From positions 1,240,001 through 1,304,000 of the forward strand of contig NZ_JALKAS010000001.1 in assembly GCF_023015695.1 (NCBI RefSeq): DNA of 64,000 nt, read 5' to 3'. The notes under the pieces are model-generated. The model had not been told where the DNA came from. It did no database searches and saw only the letters and a program-made list of their open reading frames with translations. The stretch comes from Jannaschia sp. S6380 (GTDB lineage Bacteria; Pseudomonadota; Alphaproteobacteria; Rhodobacterales; Rhodobacteraceae). This document shows positions 47,915 through 56,957 of the stretch, piece after piece. The stretch's first letter is position 1, and each line of letters begins with the position of its first letter. The translations under genes and the position numbers were made by a program.

Positions 47915-49068
47915 CGGGGCCGCTGGCCGGGCTGCGCGTCGTCGACTTTACGCATGTCCTGGCCGGCCCGGCCTGCGCCTACATGCTGGGCTGCCTGGGC
48001 GCCGAGGTGATCAAGGTAGAGGGTCCGCGCGGCGACGCGATGCGCCATCGCGGCGGCACCGACCCCGTCCGCGCGGCGCACGGGGCCTCGACGGCCTATC
48101 TGGCGCAGGCGGCGGGCAAACGGTCGGTGGTGCTCGACCTCGAGACGCCTCGCGGGGCCGAGGCGATGCGCCGCCTGCTCGCCCGCGCCGACGTGCTGGT
48201 CGAAAACCACCTGCCCGAAACCGCCCGCAGCCTCGGCATCTCGCCTGAGGAAACGGCGCAGTTGAACCCCCGCCTGATCCATTGCGCGATGACGGGCTAT
48301 GGCCGTGGCAGCGAGATGGCCGACACCCCCGCCTATGACGTGAACATCCAGGCCGCCACGGGCCTGATGGAGATGACCGGCACCGCCGAAAGCGGCCCCC
48401 TGCGGGCCGGGGCGCCGGTCATGGATTACGGCACGGCGCTCGCCGCCGGGTTCGCCATCTGCGCCGCGCTGGTCGAGCGGGAGCGGACCGGGCGCGGCGG
48501 CCTGGTCGACGTGTCGATGTTCGAGACCGGTCTGACCCTGATGGCCAGCACCGTGACCGATCTGACGGCGACGGGCAACGTCCCGACCCGGCGCGGCAAT
48601 GCCGCCAATTCCCGTTCGCCCGCCGCCGGCTCGTTCCCATGCGCCGATGGCATCCTGAGCGTCGGCGTGAACGAGGCGCATCAGTTCGCCGCACTGGCCC
48701 ATGCGATCGGACGGGGCGACTGGCTGGACGATCCGCGATACCGCGACGCGGACGCCCGGCGCAAGAACGGTGCCGCACTGGCCGCCGAACTGGGCGAGGC
48801 CCTCGCCACGCGCCCGGCCGAGGAATGGGAGGCCATCTTGCGGCGGGCCGGGGTTCCCGTCGCACGTCAGCGAAGGCTGGACGAGGCAATCGCCCTGCCC
48901 CATCTGGTCGCGCGTGGCTTCCTCGCAGGGCTGGGCGACGGCGATGCACAGGCGACCACCCTGCCCTTTCGCATCGGCACGCACCGCCCGGGCCCGGCCT
49001 TCCCGCCCAGCGCGTTCGGCGCCGATACCGATGACATCATGGCCGAGCTGGGCCTGCCCCCGGATTGA
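47911..49068 (+). CDS. CaiB/BaiF-family (class III) CoA transferase
   Basis: This 385-residue enzyme transfers CoA between carboxylic acids. It has the family start LRVVDFTHVLAGPACAYMLGCLGAEVIKVE, then KRSVVLDLETPRG and the catalytic Asp172 in APVMDYGTALAAG. The GTG start overlaps the tctA stop, so it likely activates the imported acid as its CoA ester. Substrate candidates are di- or tricarboxylates (for example succinyl-CoA as donor). Its 3' end overlaps the convergent tcuB by 32 bases. Confidence 0.9.
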   Translation: MTGPLAGLRVVDFTHVLAGPACAYMLGCLGAEVIKVEGPRGDAMRHRGGTDPVRAAHGASTAYLAQAAGKRSVVLDLETPRGAEAMRRLLARADVLVENHLPETARSLGISPEETAQLNPRLIHCAMTGYGRGSEMADTPAYDVNIQAATGLMEMTGTAESGPLRAGAPVMDYGTALAAGFAICAALVERERTGRGGLVDVSMFETGLTLMASTVTDLTATGNVPTRRGNAANSRSPAAGSFPCADGILSVGVNEAHQFAALAHAIGRGDWLDDPRYRDADARRKNGAALAAELGEALATRPAEEWEAILRRAGVPVARQRRLDEAIALPHLVARGFLAGLGDGDAQATTLPFRIGTHRPGPAFPPSAFGADTDDIMAELGLPPD

Positions 49069-50203
49069 CGGCCCGGCCCGGTGTCTCCACAGGGGCTTCG
49101 GCCTCGGGCACGCGGGACTGGCGCTGTTCATGCGCATGGCGGACGAGGGCGGCCGTCCGATAGATGCCGTGCACGAACTTGCCGTAGGGCATCGTCAGGA
49201 AGAACGCGAAGACTGTCCCCAGATGCACCGCCAGCAGCGGTCCCATCACCGGCGTTGCGCGCAGCCAGTAAAGCGCGAGGCCCGTCACGCCCAACAGGAG
49301 CAGCGTCCAGGTGAACGCGGCCCCCATCCTCGCATCGGAGGCCATGCGCAGCGCCGGATCCCGCCGCGCGCGCTGGGCGATCAGACCGGCCGCACCCGCC
49401 GTCAGCAACAGGCCGCCCGGCACACCCAGGATCTTGGGCGGCGCATACCAGGGATAGGGCGCCGGCCAATCCGCGAAATAGTGCAGCACCGTGCCCGAGG
49501 CCGTGGACGCGAAGCACAGCGCGAACCCCCAGAACGTCCAGTGATGGAACCGCCGGCGCCATGGATCGGGCCGCTCGCCCGCCGTCATGCAGCCCATGCC
49601 GCCGCCGCTCAGGTTGCGCAGAAGAATGGCGTCGCCCATGGCCGCGCGAAGGTCGCCGAGCGTGATCGGCAGGGGCCCCGCCGCCCGCCAGAACCGACGG
49701 ACCCCCATCGCGATCGCCAGCAGCGCGAAGGCGAAGACGGGCAGGAATACCGCGACCATCGCGCCATGCGGCATTACCGCATAGAAATCGCCGGCCGCCC
49801 CGCCTTCGCCGCGCCCCGCAAGCGCGAACAGGAACGCCGCGACGGCAACCGAGACCAGCACGGCGACGACCGCCCCGTTGCGGCGGAACAGCATCGCCGG
49901 GCCCGAAGGCCAGGCGAAGCGGGCATAGCTTTCCTCCCGCAGGTCGGCCATGGCAGCGGGGACGTTGACGGCGAACGGATGCGGCGGCGCGTATTGGCAG
50001 TCGTAGTGGCAGGCGCCGCAATTGTGGCAGAGGTTCGCGAGGTAATCCGCCGTTCCGCCCGCATGGTCGCGCCGCAACTCCATCGCCGGAAAGACGGCGC
50101 ATAGCCCTTCGCAGTATCGGCAGGCATTGCAGATCTGCATCTGGCGGGCCACCTCGGCCCGGCTGGCGGTGGCGAGCGCGGCGAGATCGGGCGTGTCGGT
50201 CAC
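49037..50203 (-). CDS. tcuB: Iron-sulphur membrane electron-transfer protein TcuB
   Basis: This 388-residue protein has two ferredoxin-like Cys clusters near the N-terminus, CNACRYCEGLCAVFP (about 23-37) and CHNCGACHYDCQYAPP (about 57-72), followed by about six membrane helices with histidines (HHWTFWG, VHLGTVFAF) that could bind haem. This matches TcuB/CitB, which reoxidises the flavin of TcuA in Salmonella tricarballylate use. The GTG start overlaps the tcuA stop by 4 bases (GTGA), supporting a complex. The 3' end overlaps the convergent CoA transferase gene. Confidence 0.9.
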   Translation of the reverse strand: MTDTPDLAALATASRAEVARQMQICNACRYCEGLCAVFPAMELRRDHAGGTADYLANLCHNCGACHYDCQYAPPHPFAVNVPAAMADLREESYARFAWPSGPAMLFRRNGAVVAVLVSVAVAAFLFALAGRGEGGAAGDFYAVMPHGAMVAVFLPVFAFALLAIAMGVRRFWRAAGPLPITLGDLRAAMGDAILLRNLSGGGMGCMTAGERPDPWRRRFHHWTFWGFALCFASTASGTVLHYFADWPAPYPWYAPPKILGVPGGLLLTAGAAGLIAQRARRDPALRMASDARMGAAFTWTLLLLGVTGLALYWLRATPVMGPLLAVHLGTVFAFFLTMPYGKFVHGIYRTAALVRHAHEQRQSRVPEAEAPVETPGRAVNPGAGPARP

Positions 50204-51615
50204 GATGCCACCCCGTCGCGGGCGTTGCGCAGCGCGCCCGCCGCCTGCGTGCCCGCGATGCGCCCGAAGACGGTGCCGATCGTCATGCCGATGCCGGCCA
50301 GATAGCCTTGGCCCAGCACGTTCCCCGCCATGATCTCGCCCGCCGCGAAGATGTTGGGAGACGGTGCGCCGCCGAACAGCACGCGCGCGTCGCGGTTCAC
50401 CCGCAGCCCCATATAAGTGAACGTGATACCGGGTCGCAGGGTATAGGCGCGGAACGGCGGGTCGGTGATCGGCCGCGCCCAGTGCGTCTTGGGCGGCGAG
50501 AGACCCTCCGTCCGGCAATCGTCATGGATTGTGTGGTCGAACCGCCCCGGCAAGCACGCGGCATTGAAGGCGTCAACGGTCGCGCGCAGGGCAGCGGGGT
50601 CAAGGCCGATCTTCCTGGCCAGCCCCTCGATCGTGTCGGCGACCTCGGGCGGGAAGACCGAGGGCATGAACAGATCGGCGGGTTTCGCATCGATGACGAC
50701 ATGGCCCACCTGGTCGGGCTGCGCCGCCACCAGCCGACCCCAGATGGCGTATCGCTTGGGCCAGAACTCCTCGCCCTCGTCATGGAACCGAGTGCCGTCG
50801 CGGTTCACCACGATCCCGAAGGGCACACAGTCGAGCCGGGTAACGATACCCCCGTCGAATTGCGGCGCGCGCCCGTCCACCGCGACGGCATGGCACTGAT
50901 CGACCGTTCCCACCCGGTCGGCGCCCGCATCCAGCATCGTCCGCAGCACGCCGCCCGTGTTGTAGGGCGTACCCCGGATGCGGAAATTCGCGGCCGCATC
51001 GCCCCAGCCTTCGCGCAGCCAGTCGATATTGGCCTCGAACCCGCCCGAGGCGGCGACGAAGGCCCGTGCGGGGACACGTTCACGCACCGGGGCGTGGCCT
51101 TCCCACCCGGCCTCGGTCGTGGCCGAGAGGAAGAAGCCGTCCTCGATCTCGATCCCGGTCACGCGGGTGCCATAGCGCAGGTCCACGCCCAGATCCTCGG
51201 CCATCCGGCAGAGCGCGTTCAGCATTGAACGCCCGCCGCCCAGGAAGAACGCGTTGGTCCGCCCGAGGCTCAGCGTGCCGCCCAGCGACGGCTGGAAGCG
51301 CACGCCCTGCGCCTCCAGGAAGTCCCAGATCTCGGCCGACCGCTCAAGCGTCAGGCGGGCCAGTTCGGGGTCCGTGTTCCCATCGGTCACGCGCAGCAGG
51401 TCGTCCATGTATTCGTCGACCGGATAGGGTCCGGTCAGGATGCCGTTACCGGCATCATGTGCCACGCGGCAGTTGCGGGTATGGCGTGTGTTGCCCCCGC
51501 GCATGGCCTTTGGCGCCGCCTCGACCACGCGCACATGGGCCCCGGCCCGCGCCGCGCAGATCGCCGCGCAAAGCGCCGCGTTGCCCCCGCCCGCGATCAG
51601 GACGTCGACGCTCAT
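50200..51615 (-). CDS. tcuA: FAD-dependent tricarballylate dehydrogenase-like protein TcuA
   Basis: This 471-residue flavoprotein of the fumarate reductase/succinate dehydrogenase flavoprotein family has DVLIAGGGNAALCAAICAARAG (4-25, core GGGNAALCAA) for FAD and C-terminal AAGEIMAGNVLGQGYLAGIGMTIG for substrate and flavin. TcuA oxidises tricarballylate to cis-aconitate in Salmonella; homologues also act on other polycarboxylates. NTRHTRNCRVAHD near residue 45 is typical of the TcuA subgroup. It overlaps tcuB and the aldehyde dehydrogenase gene by 4 bases each. The true substrate needs testing, since the local gene set differs from Salmonella tcuRABC. Confidence 0.85.
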   Translation of the reverse strand: MSVDVLIAGGGNAALCAAICAARAGAHVRVVEAAPKAMRGGNTRHTRNCRVAHDAGNGILTGPYPVDEYMDDLLRVTDGNTDPELARLTLERSAEIWDFLEAQGVRFQPSLGGTLSLGRTNAFFLGGGRSMLNALCRMAEDLGVDLRYGTRVTGIEIEDGFFLSATTEAGWEGHAPVRERVPARAFVAASGGFEANIDWLREGWGDAAANFRIRGTPYNTGGVLRTMLDAGADRVGTVDQCHAVAVDGRAPQFDGGIVTRLDCVPFGIVVNRDGTRFHDEGEEFWPKRYAIWGRLVAAQPDQVGHVVIDAKPADLFMPSVFPPEVADTIEGLARKIGLDPAALRATVDAFNAACLPGRFDHTIHDDCRTEGLSPPKTHWARPITDPPFRAYTLRPGITFTYMGLRVNRDARVLFGGAPSPNIFAAGEIMAGNVLGQGYLAGIGMTIGTVFGRIAGTQAAGALRNARDGVAS

Positions 51616-53003
51616 GCCGGGCCGGCGATGGTCACGAGGCGGATCTCGGACATCTCGCGGATAGCATAGGCGGGCCCCTCCTGGCCGAAACCGCTGGCCT
51701 TGACGCCGCCATAAGGCATCAGGTCGAGGCGCGAGGAGGACGCCTCGTTGATGTGGACGCCGCCGACATGCAAACCCCGCGCCGCGGTCAACGCCGCGTC
51801 GATGTCGCGGGTGAAAACGCCGGTCGCGAGGCTGTAAGGCGTGGCGTTGACGTGCGCGATGGCCTCCGCCAGGCCGTCGACCGGCAGGATGGCGCAGACC
51901 GGGCCGAATGCCTCCTGCGTCAGGAAGGGCTCGGCGGGGGTCTCGATGACCGTCGGCGGCATCAACGCCCCATCGGCCGTTCCGCCCAGCAGCACCCGCG
52001 CCCCGGCGACCAGGTCGACCGCCCGCGCCGCCGCCTCGGCGGAGATCATCGGCCCGATATCGGTCTCCGGGTCCGACGGGTCGCCGGTCACGAGGCGCCG
52101 GGCGCATTCCACGAACCGGTCGCGAAAATCCGCGTGCACGCCCCGTTGCACATAGAGCGTCTGGATCGAGGTGCAGACCTGTCCCGCCTTGCGGAAGGCG
52201 GCGGCCGTGCATTTCGCGACGGCGCGGTCCAACGCGGCATCGTCAAGCACGATGGTCGAGGCGATGGAGCCCAGTTCCATCTGCGTGCGCCGCAACCCGG
52301 CCGCCCTATGGATGGCCGCCCCCGCGGCGGTCGAGCCGGTGAAGGCATAGAACGCGGGGCGCGCGTCGGCGAGCAGGGTCTGGACCAGTTCGGGCCCGCC
52401 GTTCAGCATCTGCGCCGCGCCCGCCGGCCAACCCGCCGACAGCAGACATTCCATCAGGATGGCCGCGGGCCCCGGCGTCCGTTCCGAAGGCTTCAGCAGA
52501 AGCGCGTTCCCGGCCGCAAGCGCCGGCCCGACCTTGTGGCAGACGGTGTTGAGCGGGGCGTTGAACGGCGTGATCGCCACGACGATGCCCACCGGGACGC
52601 GAAGCGTGAATCCCAGGCGCCCGGGCTGCGCCACCTCGGTCGGGACCATCGCGCCTGTCAGGCGCGTCGCCTCCTCGGCGCAGAGGGTCAGGGTGGTCAG
52701 CGCCCGGTCGACCTCTCCGGCCGCGTCGCGGATGGGAAAACCCGCCTCGGTCACCAGGGCCGCCAGCATATCTTCGCGCCTGCCGTCCAGCGCGTCACGC
52801 GTGCGCATCAAGGCCTTGGCCCGGTCGCGCGGACCAATCGGCGCGGCCGCGTAATCCGCCGCCGCCGTCAGCGCATCCGCCACGTCGCCCGCCGACGCGA
52901 CGTGTTGCCGGTAGACGCTGCGCTGGCTGAACGTGTCGCGGACGTCGATTGATCCTTCGCCCGCCTCGCGCCATTCGCCGGCCACCAGGTTCGCGCCGCG
53001 CAT
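51612..53003 (-). CDS. Aldehyde dehydrogenase (NAD(P)+)
   Basis: This 463-residue enzyme has a full set of ALDH residues: Asn148 (ITPFNAP), Lys171 (LLLKPSE), Glu243 (MELGS) and the nucleophile Cys277 (FRKAGQVCTS). The family motif AFGPVCAILPV is near residue 360. It oxidises an aldehyde to an acid and resembles succinic semialdehyde or lactaldehyde dehydrogenases. It sits directly after a thiamine-diphosphate enzyme (1-base overlap), so the pair may turn a 2-oxoacid into aldehyde and then acid. Confidence 0.9.
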   Translation of the reverse strand: MRGANLVAGEWREAGEGSIDVRDTFSQRSVYRQHVASAGDVADALTAAADYAAAPIGPRDRAKALMRTRDALDGRREDMLAALVTEAGFPIRDAAGEVDRALTTLTLCAEEATRLTGAMVPTEVAQPGRLGFTLRVPVGIVVAITPFNAPLNTVCHKVGPALAAGNALLLKPSERTPGPAAILMECLLSAGWPAGAAQMLNGGPELVQTLLADARPAFYAFTGSTAAGAAIHRAAGLRRTQMELGSIASTIVLDDAALDRAVAKCTAAAFRKAGQVCTSIQTLYVQRGVHADFRDRFVECARRLVTGDPSDPETDIGPMISAEAAARAVDLVAGARVLLGGTADGALMPPTVIETPAEPFLTQEAFGPVCAILPVDGLAEAIAHVNATPYSLATGVFTRDIDAALTAARGLHVGGVHINEASSSRLDLMPYGGVKASGFGQEGPAYAIREMSEIRLVTIAGPA

Positions 53004-54583
53004 CAGAACTGCGCCGCATATTGCGCCGGGTCGATCCGGGCGCCGATCACCAGCGGGACGTCACCGGGATCTGCGGCGAGGGCATCGGCCAGCGCGATTT
53101 CGGTCTCGACCGTGATGCCATTGCAGCCCATCGACGCGGCCAGGGGCTCGATCGCGGTCTCCTCGATGACGGTGCCGACGGAGGCGACCTGCCGGGCCAT
53201 CTGCTTCAGCTCGATCCGGTTGAGCGAGTTGTCGACGAAGACCACGACCTTGATCCCCAGCCGCAGCGTCGCGGCCAGGCGCAGCTCGCCCTGGACCATC
53301 GCCAGGCCGCCATCACCGGTGAAGCACAGGACCGGGGCCGCGGGGTACAGCCGCTTGGCCGCGATTGCCGCCGGCAGCGAGAATCCCATGGAGCTGAGCC
53401 CGTTCGTCATCAGCAGGCGGCGAGGTGCCGTCGGATGCCAGCCCTGCCCCACCAATAACTTGTGCGAGCCGACATCCGCCGTCGCGATCGTGTCCTCGGG
53501 CATCGCGCCGCGGGCCAGACGGATGACGTCGCTCGGGTTCAGGACGCCGGCGACGCGCCCGGCTTCGAAGGCGGCGGAAAGCGCGTCGCGATGGGCGGCG
53601 ATGTCGGCCTCGGACAGCCCATCGCGTGCGGGCAGCGCGTCCGTCAGTGCGGCCAGGATGCCGCGAATGGGGCCGACGATCTCGGTCTCGGCGGCATAGA
53701 TCTGGTCGGTGTTGGGCACCGCGTCGACATGGATGACGGGGGCCGCGACGCGCCAGGGCTTGATCAGTTCCACCGCGTCGAAACCGGCGCAGAGGATGCA
53801 GTCGGCGGCGCGCAGGAATTCCCACATCAGGGCGTTGCACGCCATGTCCAGCGTTCCGGCGAAGCGCGGATGGGTTTCGGGCACACATCCCTTGGCCATG
53901 GGCGAGGCGATGATGGCCGCCCCGATCCGATCGGCAAGCGCCGCGATTTCGGGCCCTGCGCCGGCCTGCATGGCAGCGATGCCGAACAGGATGACCGGCC
54001 GCCGCGCCCGCTCCAAACGCGTCCGTGGGGCCTGCCCACCCCGCAGGCCATAGGTCACGTCGGGCGGTGGCTGGACCGCGTCGTCCGCCGCCTCGGCCGT
54101 GACGTGATCGGCGTGCATATTCAGATGCACCGGGCCGGGTCGGGGCGCGACAGCAACCGCATGGGCCTTGCGCAGGACGTGCCCCACCGTGTCGGGGGTC
54201 AGGTCGGCGACCCACTTCGCGACGGGGGCGAACAGGGCCCGCTGGTCCACGACCTGATGGGTGAAGGTCGGCGCGCGGACGGTGTCGATCTGGCCCGATA
54301 TCGCCACCATCGGCACGCGGTCCAGATGGGCGTTCGCGACCGCGTTCACCAGGTTCGTCGACCCCGGACCGAGGGTCGACAGGACGACCCCCGGCCGCCC
54401 GGTCAGCATGCCCTGCGCCTGGGCCATGAAGCCGGCCGTGCCCTCGCGCCGGGCCAGGACGAATTCGAGCCCGGCCGTGCGGCAAGCCTCCAGGAAGCCC
54501 ACGGAGGGGTCGCCGGGATAGCCGAAGACGGGGCCGAAATCAGCGGCTTTCAGGTAGCCGGCCGTGACATCCGAGAGGTTCAC
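53003..54583 (-). CDS. Thiamine-diphosphate-dependent enzyme (acetolactate synthase/decarboxylase family)
   Basis: This 526-residue enzyme has the three TPP-enzyme domains: the N-terminal PYR domain with the catalytic Glu47 (ARREGTAGFMAQAQG), a middle domain, and the C-terminal PP domain with the Mg/TPP motif TGDGGLAMVQGEL ... VDNSLN. It looks like acetolactate synthase-like decarboxylases (benzoylformate, glyoxylate or sulfopyruvate type) rather than biosynthetic IlvB, which would have a small subunit gene nearby. The GTG start is preceded by AAGGAG. It is the first gene of the tcu operon, divergent from a GntR gene. Likely decarboxylates a 2-oxoacid. Confidence 0.82.
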   Translation of the reverse strand: MNLSDVTAGYLKAADFGPVFGYPGDPSVGFLEACRTAGLEFVLARREGTAGFMAQAQGMLTGRPGVVLSTLGPGSTNLVNAVANAHLDRVPMVAISGQIDTVRAPTFTHQVVDQRALFAPVAKWVADLTPDTVGHVLRKAHAVAVAPRPGPVHLNMHADHVTAEAADDAVQPPPDVTYGLRGGQAPRTRLERARRPVILFGIAAMQAGAGPEIAALADRIGAAIIASPMAKGCVPETHPRFAGTLDMACNALMWEFLRAADCILCAGFDAVELIKPWRVAAPVIHVDAVPNTDQIYAAETEIVGPIRGILAALTDALPARDGLSEADIAAHRDALSAAFEAGRVAGVLNPSDVIRLARGAMPEDTIATADVGSHKLLVGQGWHPTAPRRLLMTNGLSSMGFSLPAAIAAKRLYPAAPVLCFTGDGGLAMVQGELRLAATLRLGIKVVVFVDNSLNRIELKQMARQVASVGTVIEETAIEPLAASMGCNGITVETEIALADALAADPGDVPLVIGARIDPAQYAAQF

Positions 54584-54613
54584 GCGTGCAGCTCCTTCCC
54601 AAGTCGTCCGGGA

Positions 54614-54633
54614 TTGGATACAAATGTATTCAA
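54614..54633. promoter_or_regulatory. Putative GntR operator in the divergent promoter region
   Basis: TTGGATACAAATGTATTCAA is a 20-base dyad: TTG-G-ATACA-AA-TGTAT-T-CAA, perfect except for one G/T position. It lies in an AT-rich patch between the TPP enzyme and the GntR gene, 31 bases from the TPP enzyme start. The size and ATACA/TGTAT core suit FCD-type GntR sites. Confidence 0.65.
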
Positions 54634-54709
54634 TCTGAGGCAAGCCTGTTTCGTGGTGCCCGGGGACGGGTACGGACAGGCCTGAGCGAGAGAAAGGAAC
54701 GACTCCGGG

Positions 54710-55390
54710 ATGCCCGAGCAAAGGACCGAAGCGGACCGGCCGGCCCGCACCACCAGCGCCGCCGGCGCCTACGAGGCGTTGCGCGCGCGCATTGTCTCGG
54801 GCGGGCTGAAGCCGGGCGACCGCATCCGCGAGGTGGAACTGGCGCAGGAGATGGGCCTGTCGCGCACCCCGGTTCGCGAGGCGATCAAGCGGCTGGAACA
54901 GGACGGGCTGATCCGGCACGCGCCCCACAAGGGCGCGGTCGTCCGTGCGCTGGATCCGCAGTCGATGAACGAGCTGTATCTGGTGCGCGAGGTGCTGGAA
55001 GGGACGGCCGCCGGACTGGCCGCGCAGCATGCCAGCACCGCCGAGATCACCGCATTGGAGGAGCTGCTGGCCACGCAGCCGCCCGAAGGTCAGGACGATG
55101 GCGGGGCCGAGGCCGCGCGACGCAATGCCATCTTCCACGACGCCATCGGTCATGCCGCGCACAACCGGCACCTGCTGCATGCCATGGACGGGCTGTCGGG
55201 GGCCATGGCTCTGCTCGGCCCGACGACCCTGTCGATGCCCGGCCGGATCCCGGTCGCGATGGAGGAACACGCCGCGATCCTGCACGCCATCTCTGCCCGC
55301 GATGCCGGGGCGGCCGACGCGGCCGCGCGCGCCCATATCCGGGCGGCGCACCGGGCGCGGCTGCACCTGCTTTACGGTATCGGCGGGTGA
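54710..55390 (+). CDS. GntR-family (FadR/FCD) transcriptional regulator
   Basis: This 226-residue protein has an N-terminal GntR winged helix (REVELAQEMGLSRTPVREAIKRL, about residues 40-62) and a C-terminal FCD domain with the metal/effector residues in FHDAIGHAAHN and EEHAAILHAISARD. FCD regulators respond to carboxylate effectors. It is divergent from the TPP enzyme-ALDH-tcuAB operon and probably controls it through the adjacent palindrome. Its last 19 bases overlap the convergent hydrolase gene. Confidence 0.92.
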   Translation: MPEQRTEADRPARTTSAAGAYEALRARIVSGGLKPGDRIREVELAQEMGLSRTPVREAIKRLEQDGLIRHAPHKGAVVRALDPQSMNELYLVREVLEGTAAGLAAQHASTAEITALEELLATQPPEGQDDGGAEAARRNAIFHDAIGHAAHNRHLLHAMDGLSGAMALLGPTTLSMPGRIPVAMEEHAAILHAISARDAGAADAAARAHIRAAHRARLHLLYGIGG

Positions 55391-56154
55391 TGCGCGGCGA
55401 CGTATTCGATGATGCGGCGGGTCATCTCCTCCGGACGCTCGACCGGCGGCAGATGTCCGGCGCCGTCGATCACCGCATGCGACCCCGCGGGCAACCCATC
55501 GGCCAGCGCGGCCATCGCCTCCGGCGTGGTCGAGACGTCCTCGGCCCCGCCTATGCACAGGGCCGGACAGGTCACCTGCGCCAGAACCCCCGAAAGGTCC
55601 GTCCGGCCCAGGGCACGGCAGGCCGCGAGATAGCCATCGACCGGCTGCCGGGCCAGCGCATGCCGCGCGCCCGCGACGATCTCGGGCGCGCGGCGGGCGA
55701 ATTCGGGCGCGAACCAGCGTTCGATCTGCTCGGCCGCGACGGGGTCCATGCCTTCGGCGCGCACCCGCTCGGCACGGGCGGCATAATACGCCTCCGACCC
55801 GATCCGCGCCGCGGTATCGGCCAAGATCAGGCCCGCCACCCGGTCGGGCCCCAGGCACGCCGCCCGGATCGCGATCTGCCCCCCGATGCTGAGGCCCGCG
55901 AACCAGGCCCTGTCGGGGGCCAGCGCCAGCGCATCGCGGGCGAAGTCGTCCATGTCGTCGGCCGCGCCGCCGCTCAGCCCGTGGCCGCGCAGTTCCGGCA
56001 GGGTGAACCCCCAGGCGGACGGCAGGCGGGCAGCGACCTCTTCCCAGGCCCAGATGCCGGTGCCCAGCGCGTGCAGGAACATCAGATGCGGCGCTTGGCC
56101 CTCGGCCTCGCGGTGCCGGACCCGCAGGATCGTGCCGTCGACGGATCGAAACAT
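55372..56154 (-). CDS. Alpha/beta hydrolase, 3-oxoadipate enol-lactonase-like
   Basis: This 260-residue hydrolase has LMFLHALGTGIWAWEEV (oxyanion region), PELRGHGLS, nucleophile Ser89 in AGLSIGGQ, the acid in GGAEDVSTT and the His in IDGAGHLPPVERPEE. The pattern matches PcaD-type enol-lactonases, which open a lactone ring in protocatechuate catabolism. A role on a lactone or ester of the polycarboxylate pathway is possible, given the PcaB-like lyase 12 kb away. It overlaps the convergent GntR gene and lies divergent from the TSUP gene by 38 bases. Confidence 0.8.
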   Translation of the reverse strand: MFRSVDGTILRVRHREAEGQAPHLMFLHALGTGIWAWEEVAARLPSAWGFTLPELRGHGLSGGAADDMDDFARDALALAPDRAWFAGLSIGGQIAIRAACLGPDRVAGLILADTAARIGSEAYYAARAERVRAEGMDPVAAEQIERWFAPEFARRAPEIVAGARHALARQPVDGYLAACRALGRTDLSGVLAQVTCPALCIGGAEDVSTTPEAMAALADGLPAGSHAVIDGAGHLPPVERPEEMTRRIIEYVAAHHPPIP

Positions 56155-56192
56155 GGCCCCATGCTGGCCCGGCGGATCGGGGGATACAAGCC

Positions 56193-56951
56193 ATGGACGT
56201 AAGCGCCATCGCCGCGCTTGGCCCGGGCGTGCTGGCCGGCGTGTTGGCCGCGGCCTTCGTCACCTCGGTCGTGCATGGGGCGACCGGGATCGGGGGCGGC
56301 TTCCTGATGGCGATCCTTCTGGCCGAGCTGATCGGCGTGAAGCCGGTCGTGCCCGTCCTGGCCGTGGCCCTGACCATGAGCGGGGTCGCACGCCTGTTCT
56401 TCAACCGCGACGCGATCAGCGGGCGCGCCCTGGCGCTGGTGGCGGGCACGGCGCTGCCCGCCGTCATCTGCGGGGCGCTGGTCTACGGCCTGCTGAACGC
56501 CACGACCGTCGCGATCCTGCTGGGCACGACCATCTTGGCCAGTGTTCCGATGCGGCACTGGGCCCGCCGGCGCCAGGTGGTCGCGGGGCCGCGGTCCCTG
56601 ATGGGGGCGGGCGGGGTCTATGGCTTCATCTCGGGCGCGTCGGTGGGCGCGGGGATGCTGCTGATCCCGTTCCTGCTGGGATACGGTCTGTCGCGGCGCT
56701 ATTTCGTCGGCACGCTCGCGGCGATCGCGCTGGCGATGAACGTGACGCGCACGGCGGTCTTCGGCGGGACGGACATGCTGGGGAATGGCTGGCTCGAACT
56801 GGGGATCCTGTGCGGACTGGCCACCTTGCCGGGGAACTGGTTGGGCCAGCGATTGCTGCGCGGGATGGGCGACGGGCGGCACGCGGTGGCCATCGACGTG
56901 CTGACGGTGTTCGGCGGGCTGAATTTCTTTCGGATCGCCCTGACGGGATGA
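56193..56951 (+). CDS. TSUP-family membrane exporter (TauE/SafE)
   Basis: This 252-residue inner-membrane protein of about eight helices has the TauE/SafE pattern: a first helix with HGATGIGGGFLMAILL and the repeat-related GFISGASVGAGMLLIPFLL in the middle. TSUP proteins export sulfite, sulfoacetate or organic anions; some import carboxylates. Here it lies among organic-acid genes, between a divergent hydrolase and a convergent tautomerase gene that ends 6 bases away. Confidence 0.85.
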   Translation: MDVSAIAALGPGVLAGVLAAAFVTSVVHGATGIGGGFLMAILLAELIGVKPVVPVLAVALTMSGVARLFFNRDAISGRALALVAGTALPAVICGALVYGLLNATTVAILLGTTILASVPMRHWARRRQVVAGPRSLMGAGGVYGFISGASVGAGMLLIPFLLGYGLSRRYFVGTLAAIALAMNVTRTAVFGGTDMLGNGWLELGILCGLATLPGNWLGQRLLRGMGDGRHAVAIDVLTVFGGLNFFRIALTG

Positions 56952-56957
56952 CCGATG

